From Pseudomonas jessenii (GTDB taxonomy: Bacteria > Pseudomonadota > Gammaproteobacteria > Pseudomonadales > Pseudomonadaceae): a stretch of DNA of 64,000 nt. Shown one piece after another: positions 35,019-43,760 of this stretch. The DNA is taken from positions 372,001 through 436,000 of the forward strand of contig NZ_NIWT01000004.1 of assembly GCF_002236115.1 (NCBI RefSeq), given 5' to 3'. Every line of letters begins with the position of its first letter. Position 1 is the first letter of the stretch. The notes below the pieces were generated by a model. The model did not search any database and was not told where the DNA came from. It saw nothing but the letters and a program-made list of their open reading frames with translations. The translations under genes and the position numbers were made by a program.

Positions 35019-38000
35019 TTAGCGGCTCGCCGCCACCTCGGTTGGCTGGCACATCGTGTGGGTGCCCGGTTGCAGGTAAGGCGTGAGGATCGGTGCCATG
35101 CCCTTGAGCACCTGCACCGGCAACGCCGAGGTGAAGGTAAAGCTTTCCGCCGAGCGGCCTGGCACGAACGCCGTCAGGGTGCCGAAATGGTGATCGCCTA
35201 TGTAGAACACGAAGGTCGCCGTGCGGTTGAGCGATTTGGAACTCAAGATTCGCCCACCGGACCCGATGGCCTCGATGCGGTTGTCACCGGTACCGGTCTT
35301 GCCTCCCATCGCCAGCGGGCTGCCGTCGGGCAGCTTGAAACTGCCGGCCACGCGTTTGGCGGTACCGGCGTCGACCACTTGCGACAGGGCCTCGCGCATG
35401 GCGGTGGCTACTTCGGACGGCATCACCCGTTTGCCGACGTCCGGGTCATTGATCAGTTGGGTTTCAAAGGGGGTGTTCGCGGCAAAATGCAGGCTGTCAA
35501 TGCGCAGGGTCGGCATGCGCACGCCATCGTTGAGGATGGTGCCGATCAATTCGGCCAGGGCTGCGGGACGGTCGCCGGAGCTGCCGATGGCGGTGGCCAG
35601 CGACGGTACCAGGTGGTCGAACGGATAGCCGACTTTCTGCCAGCGCTGGTGGATGTCGAGGAACGCTTCGATCTCCAGCATGGTGCGGATGCGACTGTCG
35701 CGGGCGCCCTTGTGCCGGCTTTTGAACAGCCAGCTATAGACCTCCTGGCGCTCGAACTGGCTGGCTTTGACGATGTCGCCCCACTTGGCGTCGGGGTGAT
35801 TGAGCAGGTAGCCCATCAGCCACAGGTCCAGGGGGTGGACCTTGGCGATGAAACCCTGGTCCGGCAAGTCGTAGGAGCCTGGACCGTAGGCCTCGTAGAG
35901 CCGCACAAGACGTTCGTCGGTGAGCTTTTCCGTGAGCTTGGCGCCCTTGAGGTGCGAGCGCACAAAGGCGTTGAAGCTTTCCTGGCTGGCCTGCGGCAGC
36001 AGGTAGCGGTGCACGGCGGCCATGCGGATCGGGGTCGGGCGCATGCTGTCGAGGAAGGTGTCGAGGCGGTCCTGGGTGTCCTTGTTCTTGTACTTCTTCC
36101 AGAACTTGAGCAGGAACGAAGTGCCCTCGCGGTCGGCGAATTCGGCCAGGTACTCCTGACGCCGCGGGTTGCGGTCATCCTTGAGCAGTTCGGCACTGCT
36201 GTTCGGGCCGGAGTAGGTGGTGTAGCGCACCAGATCACGCATCAGGCGAATGAACGGCAGGTTGATCGATTCGCGCAGAGCGTCGCGCAGGGGCGGTATC
36301 CGGCCGTTGTCTTCCTTGCGGAAGTTGTGGAACGTGTGCAGGCCACCCCCGGTGAAAAACGCCTCGCCGGGGCCGGCGGAGTATTTGCGGTCCAGGGCGG
36401 CGCCGAGCATTTTTTGCAGGTCGCGGTCCTTGTTTTCGATCAGGTAGTCGACCGCCCAGCGGCTCAGGCGATCCTGATCCGGCACGTCGACTTTCTTCAG
36501 TTCCGGAACGGCCATGCCGGCGTATTTGTCATGCAACTCGGCGATGATTTGCAGGTAGGTGGTCAGCACGCGCATTTTCGCGGTGGAGCCCAGTTCCAGT
36601 TTGCTGCCTTCGTTGATGTCGAATGGCTGGTCGGTGCTGTCGGTCTGCACCCGCACCCGCGAGCCGTCCGGGGTCAGTTCGAACAAGGTGAAGCTGTAGC
36701 GTACCTGGGTGGTGCTGGTGGTGGTCAGGAGGCGTTCGCCGATCAGGCCGATTTGCGTGGCAAACTCAGGGTCGGCCAGTTTTTTCAGGTACTCGGTGGC
36801 CTCGCTTTGCAACTGGCCTTGCAGGGTGCTGGTGGCGGAGAGGTCAAGGCGGTCGAGGTCATACAGCGGGCGATTGAGCATGCCGGCCAGACGGCTGCGC
36901 GCGACACTGATGCCCTTGTTGGTTTCAATCGGTTGGATGGTCGGCTGGGTGGCCCAGTCGCGGTAGATCACTTTGCTGGCCAGGGCGGCGGCGGCGAACT
37001 CGGCGTCGATCACATGGTTTTGTGCCAGCAGGCGTATATGGCTGTCGGTGAGATCGGCCAGTTCATCGTGACCCTTGGTCAGGTAGTGCGACGGGCGGCG
37101 CTGGGCAATCATCAACGACAGCATTTCACGCAGGGCCAGGCCTTTTTCCGCCATGGTTTTTGGATCCGTAGCGGTGCTGGACAGCGCTTCGTTGGCCTGT
37201 TTGAAGTCGGAGCCGTACCACACGCGCAACCCTTCAGCCATGCCGTGCACTTCACCGTGGCCCGGTACAGCTGACAACGGCACGCTGTTGAGGTAGTCAC
37301 GAACCACGTTCTGCCGGATTTCGAGGGTTTGTGGCCCGGCCTGATAGGCGCGTACGGTGGCGGAAACCATCTGGCGAATCTTTTCCGCGCCATTGACTGT
37401 CAAGCCATCGGGGGAATGCCGGTACTTCTCCAACTGCGTGGCCAGGGTACTGCCACCGGCGGATTGGCCGGGCACGTGCAACATCTTCGCCAGCTGGGAC
37501 CACGCCGCCATGCCGAACCGCGGCCAGTCCACCGCCGGGTTGGCCAGCGGTTGCCTGGGGTCGAGCAGGAAGCGGTTTTCGATGAACAGCAGGCTGTTGA
37601 CCACCACCGGCGGGATCGAGGCAAAGGTTGAATAAAGCTGCTGCGGATAGTGGTACTGGTACAGCGGCGCTGCGCGGCAGTCGGTGATCGACAGCCCGGC
37701 CTGGATTTTCTCGGCATAAGGCACGAACAGGCCCTTGTCGCTGTACTTCAGCAACGCCGGAGAAAAGCGGGTTTGCGCCTCAACGATGAAATTGCGCTTG
37801 ATCAGGCGCGGCAGGAACTCACCCAATGAGCTGTAGCCCAGGCGCCGATCGAATGGACCTTCCCCCGGATAGCGAATCGCATCGCTGGGGCCGGGTTTGA
37901 GCTCATAGCTCAGTGACGCGGCGTATTTGCTGACTTCCTGGGCCTGGAACTTCGAGGTGCGCATCTCCCTCATGGCGGCCAGCCCCACGACAATCGCGAT

Positions 38001-38147
38001 AATCAACAGCAATAGCCAGAACGCACCCCATCCGTGTCTGGAACGACGGGGTTTTTCAGGTAACGGCGCTTCATCCTCACTTTCATTCGGAACCACGGTT
38101 TTACTCGAATCTGTTTGCCACAAAGCGCCCATAGTCGACTGATCCAT
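35019..38147 (-). CDS. Bifunctional penicillin-binding protein-like transglycosylase/transpeptidase
   Basis: The 1042-aa inner-membrane protein has one N-terminal anchor (WGAFWLLLLIIAIVVGLAA, about 40-60) and large periplasmic domains. The GT51 glycosyltransferase domain (about 180-330) has IENRFLL at the catalytic Glu position and GQSAGGSTLATQLEKYRHS. The transpeptidase domain has Ser521 in the SxxK motif GSTAKMR and KTG at 950 in GGKTGTGDN. Both activities would polymerise and cross-link peptidoglycan. It is longer than PBP1a/1b and the GT motif differs from the usual EDxxFxxH. Met6 is a possible alternative start. It stands alone between a toxin gene and a REPIN. Confidence 0.85.
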   Translation of the reverse strand: MDQSTMGALWQTDSSKTVVPNESEDEAPLPEKPRRSRHGWGAFWLLLLIIAIVVGLAAMREMRTSKFQAQEVSKYAASLSYELKPGPSDAIRYPGEGPFDRRLGYSSLGEFLPRLIKRNFIVEAQTRFSPALLKYSDKGLFVPYAEKIQAGLSITDCRAAPLYQYHYPQQLYSTFASIPPVVVNSLLFIENRFLLDPRQPLANPAVDWPRFGMAAWSQLAKMLHVPGQSAGGSTLATQLEKYRHSPDGLTVNGAEKIRQMVSATVRAYQAGPQTLEIRQNVVRDYLNSVPLSAVPGHGEVHGMAEGLRVWYGSDFKQANEALSSTATDPKTMAEKGLALREMLSLMIAQRRPSHYLTKGHDELADLTDSHIRLLAQNHVIDAEFAAAALASKVIYRDWATQPTIQPIETNKGISVARSRLAGMLNRPLYDLDRLDLSATSTLQGQLQSEATEYLKKLADPEFATQIGLIGERLLTTTSTTQVRYSFTLFELTPDGSRVRVQTDSTDQPFDINEGSKLELGSTAKMRVLTTYLQIIAELHDKYAGMAVPELKKVDVPDQDRLSRWAVDYLIENKDRDLQKMLGAALDRKYSAGPGEAFFTGGGLHTFHNFRKEDNGRIPPLRDALRESINLPFIRLMRDLVRYTTYSGPNSSAELLKDDRNPRRQEYLAEFADREGTSFLLKFWKKYKNKDTQDRLDTFLDSMRPTPIRMAAVHRYLLPQASQESFNAFVRSHLKGAKLTEKLTDERLVRLYEAYGPGSYDLPDQGFIAKVHPLDLWLMGYLLNHPDAKWGDIVKASQFERQEVYSWLFKSRHKGARDSRIRTMLEIEAFLDIHQRWQKVGYPFDHLVPSLATAIGSSGDRPAALAELIGTILNDGVRMPTLRIDSLHFAANTPFETQLINDPDVGKRVMPSEVATAMREALSQVVDAGTAKRVAGSFKLPDGSPLAMGGKTGTGDNRIEAIGSGGRILSSKSLNRTATFVFYIGDHHFGTLTAFVPGRSAESFTFTSALPVQVLKGMAPILTPYLQPGTHTMCQPTEVAASR

Positions 38148-38263
38148 TCACGCAGATTGATCGGACTTGACTCAAGCTTAGACGGTGGTTGGCGAGGGTG
38201 AAGAAAATGTGAAGGGCAAAATGATGCACGGACGCACCGATAATCAGGCGGATTGAAGCACTC

Positions 38264-38397
38264 GTGGCGAGGGGGCTTGCCCCCGTTCGGCTGCGAAGCA
38301 GTCGTAAATCCGGTATTTGCGGTGTGTCTGATACAACAGTGGTTGCCTGATTGAGGGGCCTGCTTCGCAGTCCAACGGGGGCAAGCCCCCTCGCCAC
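38264..38397. repeat. REPIN, family B (left of RAYT)
   Basis: Arms gtggcgagggggcttgccccc and ctgcgaagcag, inverted, lie 27 bp downstream of the RAYT stop. Confidence 0.93.
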
Positions 38398-38424
38398 AAA
38401 ACGCTCGGCGTATGGACTGCCTGT

Positions 38425-38883
38425 TTACAGCCAGCACGCATCCCAGAGCGGGTAGTCGCCAATTTTATCCACAAGTCCCGCCCTGAGTGGATTGGCAACG
38501 ATGTAGCGAGCGAACGGCAGAAGATCTTCTCCATCGCGAATGGCCCGGTCGTGGTAGCCGGTTTGCCAGAGTGGGCCACGGCGGCCAGTGATTTCGTTCA
38601 CTTCACGGGTGCAACGTGACTTGATGGCTCCGATGACACGCCCAAGATTGCCTTCCTCCAACTGCATCAGCCAATGAAAGTGATCGGGCATGACCACCCA
38701 TGGGATGGAGTTCACTACGTTGGTTTCATGAGCTCGACGTAGTTCTGAAACAAGTAAGCGTCCCAAATGCCAATCCGAAAAGATCGGTTGGCGACCATGA
38801 ACAACGGCGGTGATGAGATATGCCCGACCGCTCTCGGAATATCGGCCCAGACGCAAGCGGTGGGAGTTGGGTTGAGTTGGCAT
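38425..38883 (-). CDS. REP-associated tyrosine transposase (RAYT)
   Basis: The 152-aa Y1 HUH single-strand transposase is thought to mobilise REPINs. The HUH motif is MPDHFHW with His68 and His70; the candidate catalytic Tyr110 lies in WQTGYHDRAIRDGEDL, followed by the conserved FARYIVANPLRAGLV. The start is the ATG at 38883 with caaggg upstream; longer frames upstream run through a REPIN and are not protein-like. It is flanked by family B REPINs on both sides (38264 and 39020), which marks family B as its probable substrate. It is a chromosomal single-copy gene rather than an insertion sequence: there are no terminal repeats or target duplication. Confidence 0.93.
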   Translation of the reverse strand: MPTQPNSHRLRLGRYSESGRAYLITAVVHGRQPIFSDWHLGRLLVSELRRAHETNVVNSIPWVVMPDHFHWLMQLEEGNLGRVIGAIKSRCTREVNEITGRRGPLWQTGYHDRAIRDGEDLLPFARYIVANPLRAGLVDKIGDYPLWDACWL

Positions 38884-39019
38884 TCCATTGCTTCCCTTGA
38901 GGATATCAATTGCACCTTCAAGGCTAGTACCCGGTTGTCCAGGGTAGATCTGCATGTGTTGAGTGAAAGCTCTGATACCTGTGAAGGAATGACGGCGCGA
39001 GAAAGCTGTTGTTGTTTTT

Positions 39020-39149
39020 GTGGCGAGGGGGCTTGCCCCCGTTGCGCTGCGAAGCGGCGCTAAAACCTGCGACTGGTGGTTGTCTGGCACACAGCGTTTT
39101 CCTGTTTTGCGACTGCTGCGCAGCCGAACGGGGCGAGCCCCCTCGCCAC
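39020..39149. repeat. REPIN, family B (right of RAYT)
   Basis: The outer arms gtggcgagggggcttgccccc are intact on the left and slightly changed on the right (ggggcgagccccc). It starts 137 bp upstream of the RAYT start. Confidence 0.92.
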
Positions 39150-39411
39150 AGTTGTGATCGCACCTGGAGAAGGGGGGCGGTCTGTAATGGCTGAAGTAGA
39201 GCCTTTTCGAGGGTAAGTACGACTTTGGCAGGGGCATGACGATGCACCATTGTTGTGCAATACTCGGCGCCGTTTTTCCCACTGATCTTGCGGGTTTTTC
39301 CTACAAGACGACTCTGCCCACGAAGCAGAACCGGTTCGGGAAGCGATGGCTTATCGGTCAGCGCTTCGCCACTCGGTGGTCATATCCAATAACAAGACGA
39401 GGTTGTCCCCC
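39150..39411. other. Intergenic gap before the amino acid permease
   Basis: With the REPIN this completes a 528-bp stretch without genes. It should hold the permease promoter, but I see no convincing -35/-10, operator or hairpin in it. Confidence 0.4.
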
Positions 39412-40845
39412 ATGCCCGTAGGCAATCACCTGCCCCAAGGCGAGACCGCTCAGGGCGGTCCGCTCAAACGTGAACTCGGCGAGCGGCATATTCGCCTGAT
39501 GGCACTCGGTGCCTGTATCGGCGTCGGCCTGTTCCTGGGCTCGGCCAAGGCCATTGAAATGGCCGGTCCGGCCATCATGCTGTCTTACATCATTGGCGGT
39601 CTGGCGATCCTGGTGATCATGCGCGCTCTCGGTGAGATGGCCGTGCACAATCCCGTCGCCGGCTCGTTCAGCCGTTACGCCCAAGACTACCTCGGCCCGC
39701 TGGCGGGCTTCCTGACCGGCTGGAACTACTGGTTCCTGTGGCTGGTGACCTGCGTCGCGGAAATCACTGCCGTGGCGGTGTACATGGGTATCTGGTTCCC
39801 CGATGTACCACGCTGGATCTGGGCGCTCGCTGCGTTGATCAGCATGGGCTCGATCAACCTGATCGCGGTCAAGGCCTTCGGTGAGTTCGAGTTCTGGTTT
39901 GCCTTGATCAAGATCGTCACCATCATTGCGATGGTGCTCGGCGGTATCGGCATCATCGCCTTCGGTTTCGGCAACGACGGCGTGGCCCTGGGTATTTCCA
40001 ACCTGTGGACCCACGGCGGCTTCATGCCTAACGGTGTACAGGGTGTGTTGATGTCGCTGCAAATGGTGATGTTCGCCTACCTGGGCGTGGAGATGATCGG
40101 CCTGACCGCCGGTGAAGCGAAGAACCCGCAGAAGACCATTCCGAACGCGATCGGCTCGGTGTTCTGGCGCATCCTGCTGTTCTACGTCGGTGCGCTGTTC
40201 GTGATCCTGTCGATCTATCCTTGGAATGAAATCGGCACCCAGGGCAGCCCGTTCGTGATGACTTTCGAGCGGCTGGGCATCAAGACCGCCGCCGGCATCA
40301 TCAACTTCGTGGTGATCACCGCGGCACTATCGTCCTGCAACGGTGGCATCTTCAGCACCGGTCGCATGCTCTACAGCCTGGCGCAGAACGGCCAGGCTCC
40401 GGCGGGCTTTGCCAAGACCTCGAACAACGGCGTGCCGCGTCGTGCATTGCTGCTGTCGATTGGCGCGTTGCTGTTGGGCGTACTGCTGAACTATCTGGTG
40501 CCGGAAAAGGTGTTTGTCTGGGTGACGGCAATTGCCACCTTCGGCGCGATCTGGACCTGGGTGATGATCCTGCTGGCCCAGCTGAAGTTCCGCAAAGGCC
40601 TGAGCGCCAGCGAAGCGGCCGGCCTGAAATATCGCATGTGGCTGTACCCGGTCAGTTCGTACCTGGCGTTGGCGTTCCTGGTGCTGGTGGTCGGCCTGAT
40701 GGCGTACTTCCCGGACACCCGCGTGGCGCTGTATGTGGGGCCTGCGTTCCTGGTGCTGCTGACGGTGCTGTTCTACGTGTTCAAGCTGCAACCGACCAAT
40801 GTTTCGCAAGGTGCGGCGCGTTCGGCTTCTGTAGAAGCGAGCTAG
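39412..40845 (+). CDS. Amino acid permease (ProY/AAT family)
   Basis: The 477-aa inner-membrane symporter has 12 predicted helices and probably imports a neutral or aromatic amino acid such as proline or histidine. Helix 1 has the AAT signature GACIGVGLFLGSAKAIEMAGP and helix 3 GEMAVHNPVAGSFSRYAQ; GEAKNPQKTIPNAI lies before helix 7. I chose the ATG at 39412 (PVGNHLPQGE), with gagg 10 nt upstream. The last residues (SVEAS) and the TAG stop are encoded by the REPIN that begins at 40829, so the natural C-terminus has been replaced or extended by repeat insertion. Substrate cannot be set from sequence alone. Confidence 0.9.
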   Translation: MPVGNHLPQGETAQGGPLKRELGERHIRLMALGACIGVGLFLGSAKAIEMAGPAIMLSYIIGGLAILVIMRALGEMAVHNPVAGSFSRYAQDYLGPLAGFLTGWNYWFLWLVTCVAEITAVAVYMGIWFPDVPRWIWALAALISMGSINLIAVKAFGEFEFWFALIKIVTIIAMVLGGIGIIAFGFGNDGVALGISNLWTHGGFMPNGVQGVLMSLQMVMFAYLGVEMIGLTAGEAKNPQKTIPNAIGSVFWRILLFYVGALFVILSIYPWNEIGTQGSPFVMTFERLGIKTAAGIINFVVITAALSSCNGGIFSTGRMLYSLAQNGQAPAGFAKTSNNGVPRRALLLSIGALLLGVLLNYLVPEKVFVWVTAIATFGAIWTWVMILLAQLKFRKGLSASEAAGLKYRMWLYPVSSYLALAFLVLVVGLMAYFPDTRVALYVGPAFLVLLTVLFYVFKLQPTNVSQGAARSASVEAS

Positions 40846-40929
40846 CTCGCGATAGTCGATAACGATAACGCGTGTTTCCTGGCTGAACGCGGCGCTCTTG
40901 GGTCCATCGCGAGCGAGCTCGCTCCTACA
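40829..40929. repeat. REPIN, family A1 (tandem copy 1)
   Basis: The left arm is degenerate (ctgtagaagcgagctagctcgcgatag) and supplies the permease stop codon; the right arm reads atcgcgagcgagctcgctcctaca. It is nearly identical to the next REPIN, including the spacer. Confidence 0.92.
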
Positions 40930-40945
40930 AAAAAACGCTGACCCG

Positions 40946-41046
40946 TTGTAGGAGCGAGCTTGCTCGCGATGGTCGATAACGATAACGCGTGCTTCCTGGC
41001 TAAACGCGGCGCTCTTGGGTCCATCGCGAGCGAGCTCGCTCCTACA
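40946..41046. repeat. REPIN, family A1 (tandem copy 2)
   Basis: Same arms and spacer (gtcgataacgataacgcgtg...ttcctggct.aacgcggcgctcttgggtcc) as copy 1, repeated 117 bp downstream. The two form a tandem duplication of a whole REPIN. Confidence 0.92.
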
Positions 41047-41078
41047 TAAGACGGTCCAGTGACCGGGTTTTTTTCATA

Positions 41079-42203
41079 TCAGGCGGACGCAGGTTGCAGT
41101 GATCGATTCAAGCGCTTGTTGAACTCAAGCCAGGTTGCCAGCAACGCCATCAACCCGGCACCCACCAACGCCGTGAAGATCTGCATGGCAAAAGCATCGT
41201 CGGTAAGCGCATTGACCATGTCCGCCAATGGCGCCAACAGCACGCCCAGACAGAAAATCTCCAGCGAGAAACGGCCCATGCGGCAACTTTGCTGCGCGAG
41301 CCAGTTTTGTGTCCATCCGCTGTCGGGAATCACTTTCGCCGTGACGTAGGCCAGTGCCAGGAAGTGCAGCAGGCGCACGGGGGAAAGGTCGGTCTTGCTG
41401 ATGGGATACAGGATGTTTTGCAGGCTCGCCGGCACCACGGCATCGTGTAGGTCCGGCCAACGCCACAGCACGGTCAACACACCCGCGACCACGACATACA
41501 GCGCCGCACCGACAAAAAACGGCTGGCGAACCAATGGGCGGGTCTGGGGCAGGCGCGGGCGCTGGCTGTGAATCGCAGCGGCACCGCCGAGTACGAACAG
41601 CAGCTGCCAGGCGACCGGGTTGAAATACCACACGCCGTCCTTGATGGCCGCCAGGTTCCAGCCAGCCAGCGGCACCATCAGGTACAGCGCCAATGACATC
41701 GAGACCACCACCCAGGCCTTGCGCACCAGCAGCGGCAGCACCAGGGGCAAGCCCGCCAACAGCACGATGTACAGCGGCAACGGGTCCATCAGGTTCGGCT
41801 TGAAGCGCAACAGCAGTTCATCGATCAGGGCCTGCTGCGGGTTGCTGATGAAGTGATGCATGCCCATTTCTTCCACCAGATCCCGTGTTTCCACGTGGCT
41901 GTTGGCGAAAAACACAATGCCCATCAGCATCGCCAGCAGGAAGATATGCACCACGTAGAGCACCCACGCCCGGCGCAGGATTTTTACGCAGGCGATCAGA
42001 AAGCCTTCGCGCGCCAGGACTTTGCCGTACGCCAATACGGATGCGAAACCTGCCAGAAACACGAAGACCTCGGCTGCATCGCTGAAACCGAAGTTACGCA
42101 GGGTGATTTGCCCCAAAGGGTTGTGGGGCACGTGATCCCAAAAGATGAAGATCAGTGCCAGACCACGAAAAAAGTCGATCCGGTGATCGCGCGCTAAGGT
42201 CAT
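41079..42203 (-). CDS. opgC: OpgC family membrane protein (periplasmic glucan succinyltransferase-like)
   Basis: The 374-aa protein has about ten hydrophobic helices and belongs to the OpgC family, related to acyltransferase-3 proteins. OpgC adds succinyl groups to osmoregulated periplasmic glucans. The N-terminus RDHRIDFFRGLALIFIFWDHVPHNPLG, split by two invariant-looking motifs (RIDFFRG and FWDHVP), and GFSDAAEVFVFLAGF are characteristic. The start is the ATG at 42203, just before this conserved segment; the open frame upstream is not protein-like. The gene is divergent from the gtr cluster, whose products also modify surface sugars. The symbol rests on family membership; the acyl group and acceptor are inferred. 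Confidence 0.85.
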   Translation of the reverse strand: MTLARDHRIDFFRGLALIFIFWDHVPHNPLGQITLRNFGFSDAAEVFVFLAGFASVLAYGKVLAREGFLIACVKILRRAWVLYVVHIFLLAMLMGIVFFANSHVETRDLVEEMGMHHFISNPQQALIDELLLRFKPNLMDPLPLYIVLLAGLPLVLPLLVRKAWVVVSMSLALYLMVPLAGWNLAAIKDGVWYFNPVAWQLLFVLGGAAAIHSQRPRLPQTRPLVRQPFFVGAALYVVVAGVLTVLWRWPDLHDAVVPASLQNILYPISKTDLSPVRLLHFLALAYVTAKVIPDSGWTQNWLAQQSCRMGRFSLEIFCLGVLLAPLADMVNALTDDAFAMQIFTALVGAGLMALLATWLEFNKRLNRSLQPASA

Positions 42204-42447
42204 GACAGCAGGCTCGTAACAGCGGGTAAAAATGGGATTGGTCGCTGGCGCAAAGGCCACGCGCCCAATCGGCGGCGCGCAGGGTGGACTGATTCGCGGG
42301 CAATTGCAAAACCGGGATATTACCGGATGTCTCGGGCATTGCCCCAAGGCTCAACCGCTGGTCTGAAAGACCGCTTGACCTGCGATTTATGACAGTAAAC
42401 AGGCTCAAATATCAATAAGTGCAACGTTCTTGAAACGGGAGCCTCAC

Positions 42448-42822
42448 ATGAGACTGTTGTGGAAAGGGCTGTCCAGTTACACGGTGATCGGGGTCGCCAA
42501 CACCCTGATTCACTGGCAGATCTTTTTCCTGTTGAGCGTGGCAGCCGGCCTCAGTCAGGCGATCAGCAACCTGGCCGCCTTCTGCGTGGCTGCGTCATTT
42601 TCCTTCTACATGAACGCGCAATTTACTTTCGCCGCCAGTGCCACGGTCGCGGGTTATCTGCTGTTTCTTTTGGGCATGGGGGCACTGAGCCTGGGTATCG
42701 GCCATCTGGGTGACCTCTGGCGATTGCACGGCTTGCTCACGGTGGTTCTGTTTTCGGCGTTGAGCCTGGTGTTCGGTTTTCTATATTCCAAATACGTGGT
42801 GTTTCGCGGACGTGATCAATGA
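42448..42822 (+). CDS. gtrA: GtrA-like flippase
   Basis: The 124-aa protein has four membrane helices ([43 protein letters not shown] split over helix 2, [34 protein letters not shown]). These match GtrA, which flips undecaprenyl-phosphate-glucose across the inner membrane in O-antigen glucosylation. The ATG at 42448 has gggag 7 nt upstream; an in-frame TTG six codons earlier is less likely. The stop overlaps the next start by 4 bp. It is the first gene of a three-gene operon with the classical gtrABC order. Confidence 0.9.
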   Translation: MRLLWKGLSSYTVIGVANTLIHWQIFFLLSVAAGLSQAISNLAAFCVAASFSFYMNAQFTFAASATVAGYLLFLLGMGALSLGIGHLGDLWRLHGLLTVVLFSALSLVFGFLYSKYVVFRGRDQ

Positions 42823-43760
42823 AAATCTCGCTCATTGTCCCGGTCTTCAACGAAGAGCAGTCCATCATCCTGTTTTATCAGGCGGTGCGAAGGGAGTTGA
42901 GATTAGGCGACACCGAAGTCGAGATCGTATTCATCAACGACGGCAGCTCCGACAACACGGCCGAACAGGCTATGGCACTTGCCCAGGCGGATGATCAGGT
43001 CATGCTGATCAATTTCTCGCGCAACTTCGGCAAGGAACCGGCACTGTTTGCCGGCCTGGAGCATGCCAGCGGCGATGCCGTGATTCCCATGGATGTCGAC
43101 CTGCAGGACCCGATCAACGTCATTCCGTTGTTGATCGAGCAATGGCAAAAGGGTGCCGATGTGGTACTCGCCAAGCGCCGCAACCGGGCCGCCGACGGCT
43201 ACCTCAGGCGCCACAGCGCATCGATTTTCTACCGTGTGCTCAATCGCATCGCCTACACCCGCATCGAGGAAAACGTCGGGGACTTCCGGCTGATGGATCG
43301 CAAGGTGGTCGATGTGATCCGTTCCTTGCCGGAGCACCAGTTATTCATGAAAGGCGTGCTGTCGTGGGCCGGGTTCAACACCGTAGTGGTGGAGTTCGAG
43401 CGGCCAGGAAGGGTGGTGGGGAGCAGCAAGTTCAATATCTGGAAGCTGTGGAACCTGGCCCTGGAAGGCGTGACCTCGTTCAGTACCGTGCCGCTGCGCT
43501 TGTGGACTTACGTCGGTGGCGGCATTTCGATGTTCGCGGTGTTCTATGCGGTGTACATGGTGCTGGACAAGATTTTCTTCGGCAACAGCGTTCCCGGTTA
43601 TCCGTCGCTGATGACTGCGATCCTGTTTCTCGGCGGCGTGCAACTGATTGGCATCGGCATCCTCGGCGAGTATATCGGTCGCATCTATATCGAGGCCAAG
43701 CACCGGCCGCGTTATGTGATCAAGGACATCGTCGGCGGTAAAGACCGGGGCGGGCGTTAA
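42819..43760 (+). CDS. gtrB: GtrB-like bactoprenol glycosyltransferase
   Basis: This 313-aa GT2 enzyme probably makes undecaprenyl-phosphate-linked glucose (or another sugar) from the UDP-sugar at the cytoplasmic face. The GT-A domain begins [14 protein letters not shown], with metal/substrate Asp residues in [23 protein letters not shown] and the RLMDRKVVD motif; two C-terminal membrane helices follow ([42 protein letters not shown]). These are GtrB/DPM1-like features. The start overlaps gtrA (ATGA) and the stop abuts the next ATG, so the three genes are tightly coupled. Confidence 0.93.
   Translation: MKISLIVPVFNEEQSIILFYQAVRRELRLGDTEVEIVFINDGSSDNTAEQAMALAQADDQVMLINFSRNFGKEPALFAGLEHASGDAVIPMDVDLQDPINVIPLLIEQWQKGADVVLAKRRNRAADGYLRRHSASIFYRVLNRIAYTRIEENVGDFRLMDRKVVDVIRSLPEHQLFMKGVLSWAGFNTVVVEFERPGRVVGSSKFNIWKLWNLALEGVTSFSTVPLRLWTYVGGGISMFAVFYAVYMVLDKIFFGNSVPGYPSLMTAILFLGGVQLIGIGILGEYIGRIYIEAKHRPRYVIKDIVGGKDRGGR

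Noticed and set aside
34926..37274. 782-aa open frame antisense to the PBP gene
   Set aside because: Reverse shadow of a gene with clear PBP motifs, with no ribosome-binding site.
38884..39282. N-terminal extension of the RAYT
   Set aside because: The frame runs through a REPIN; the protein-like part starts at 38883.
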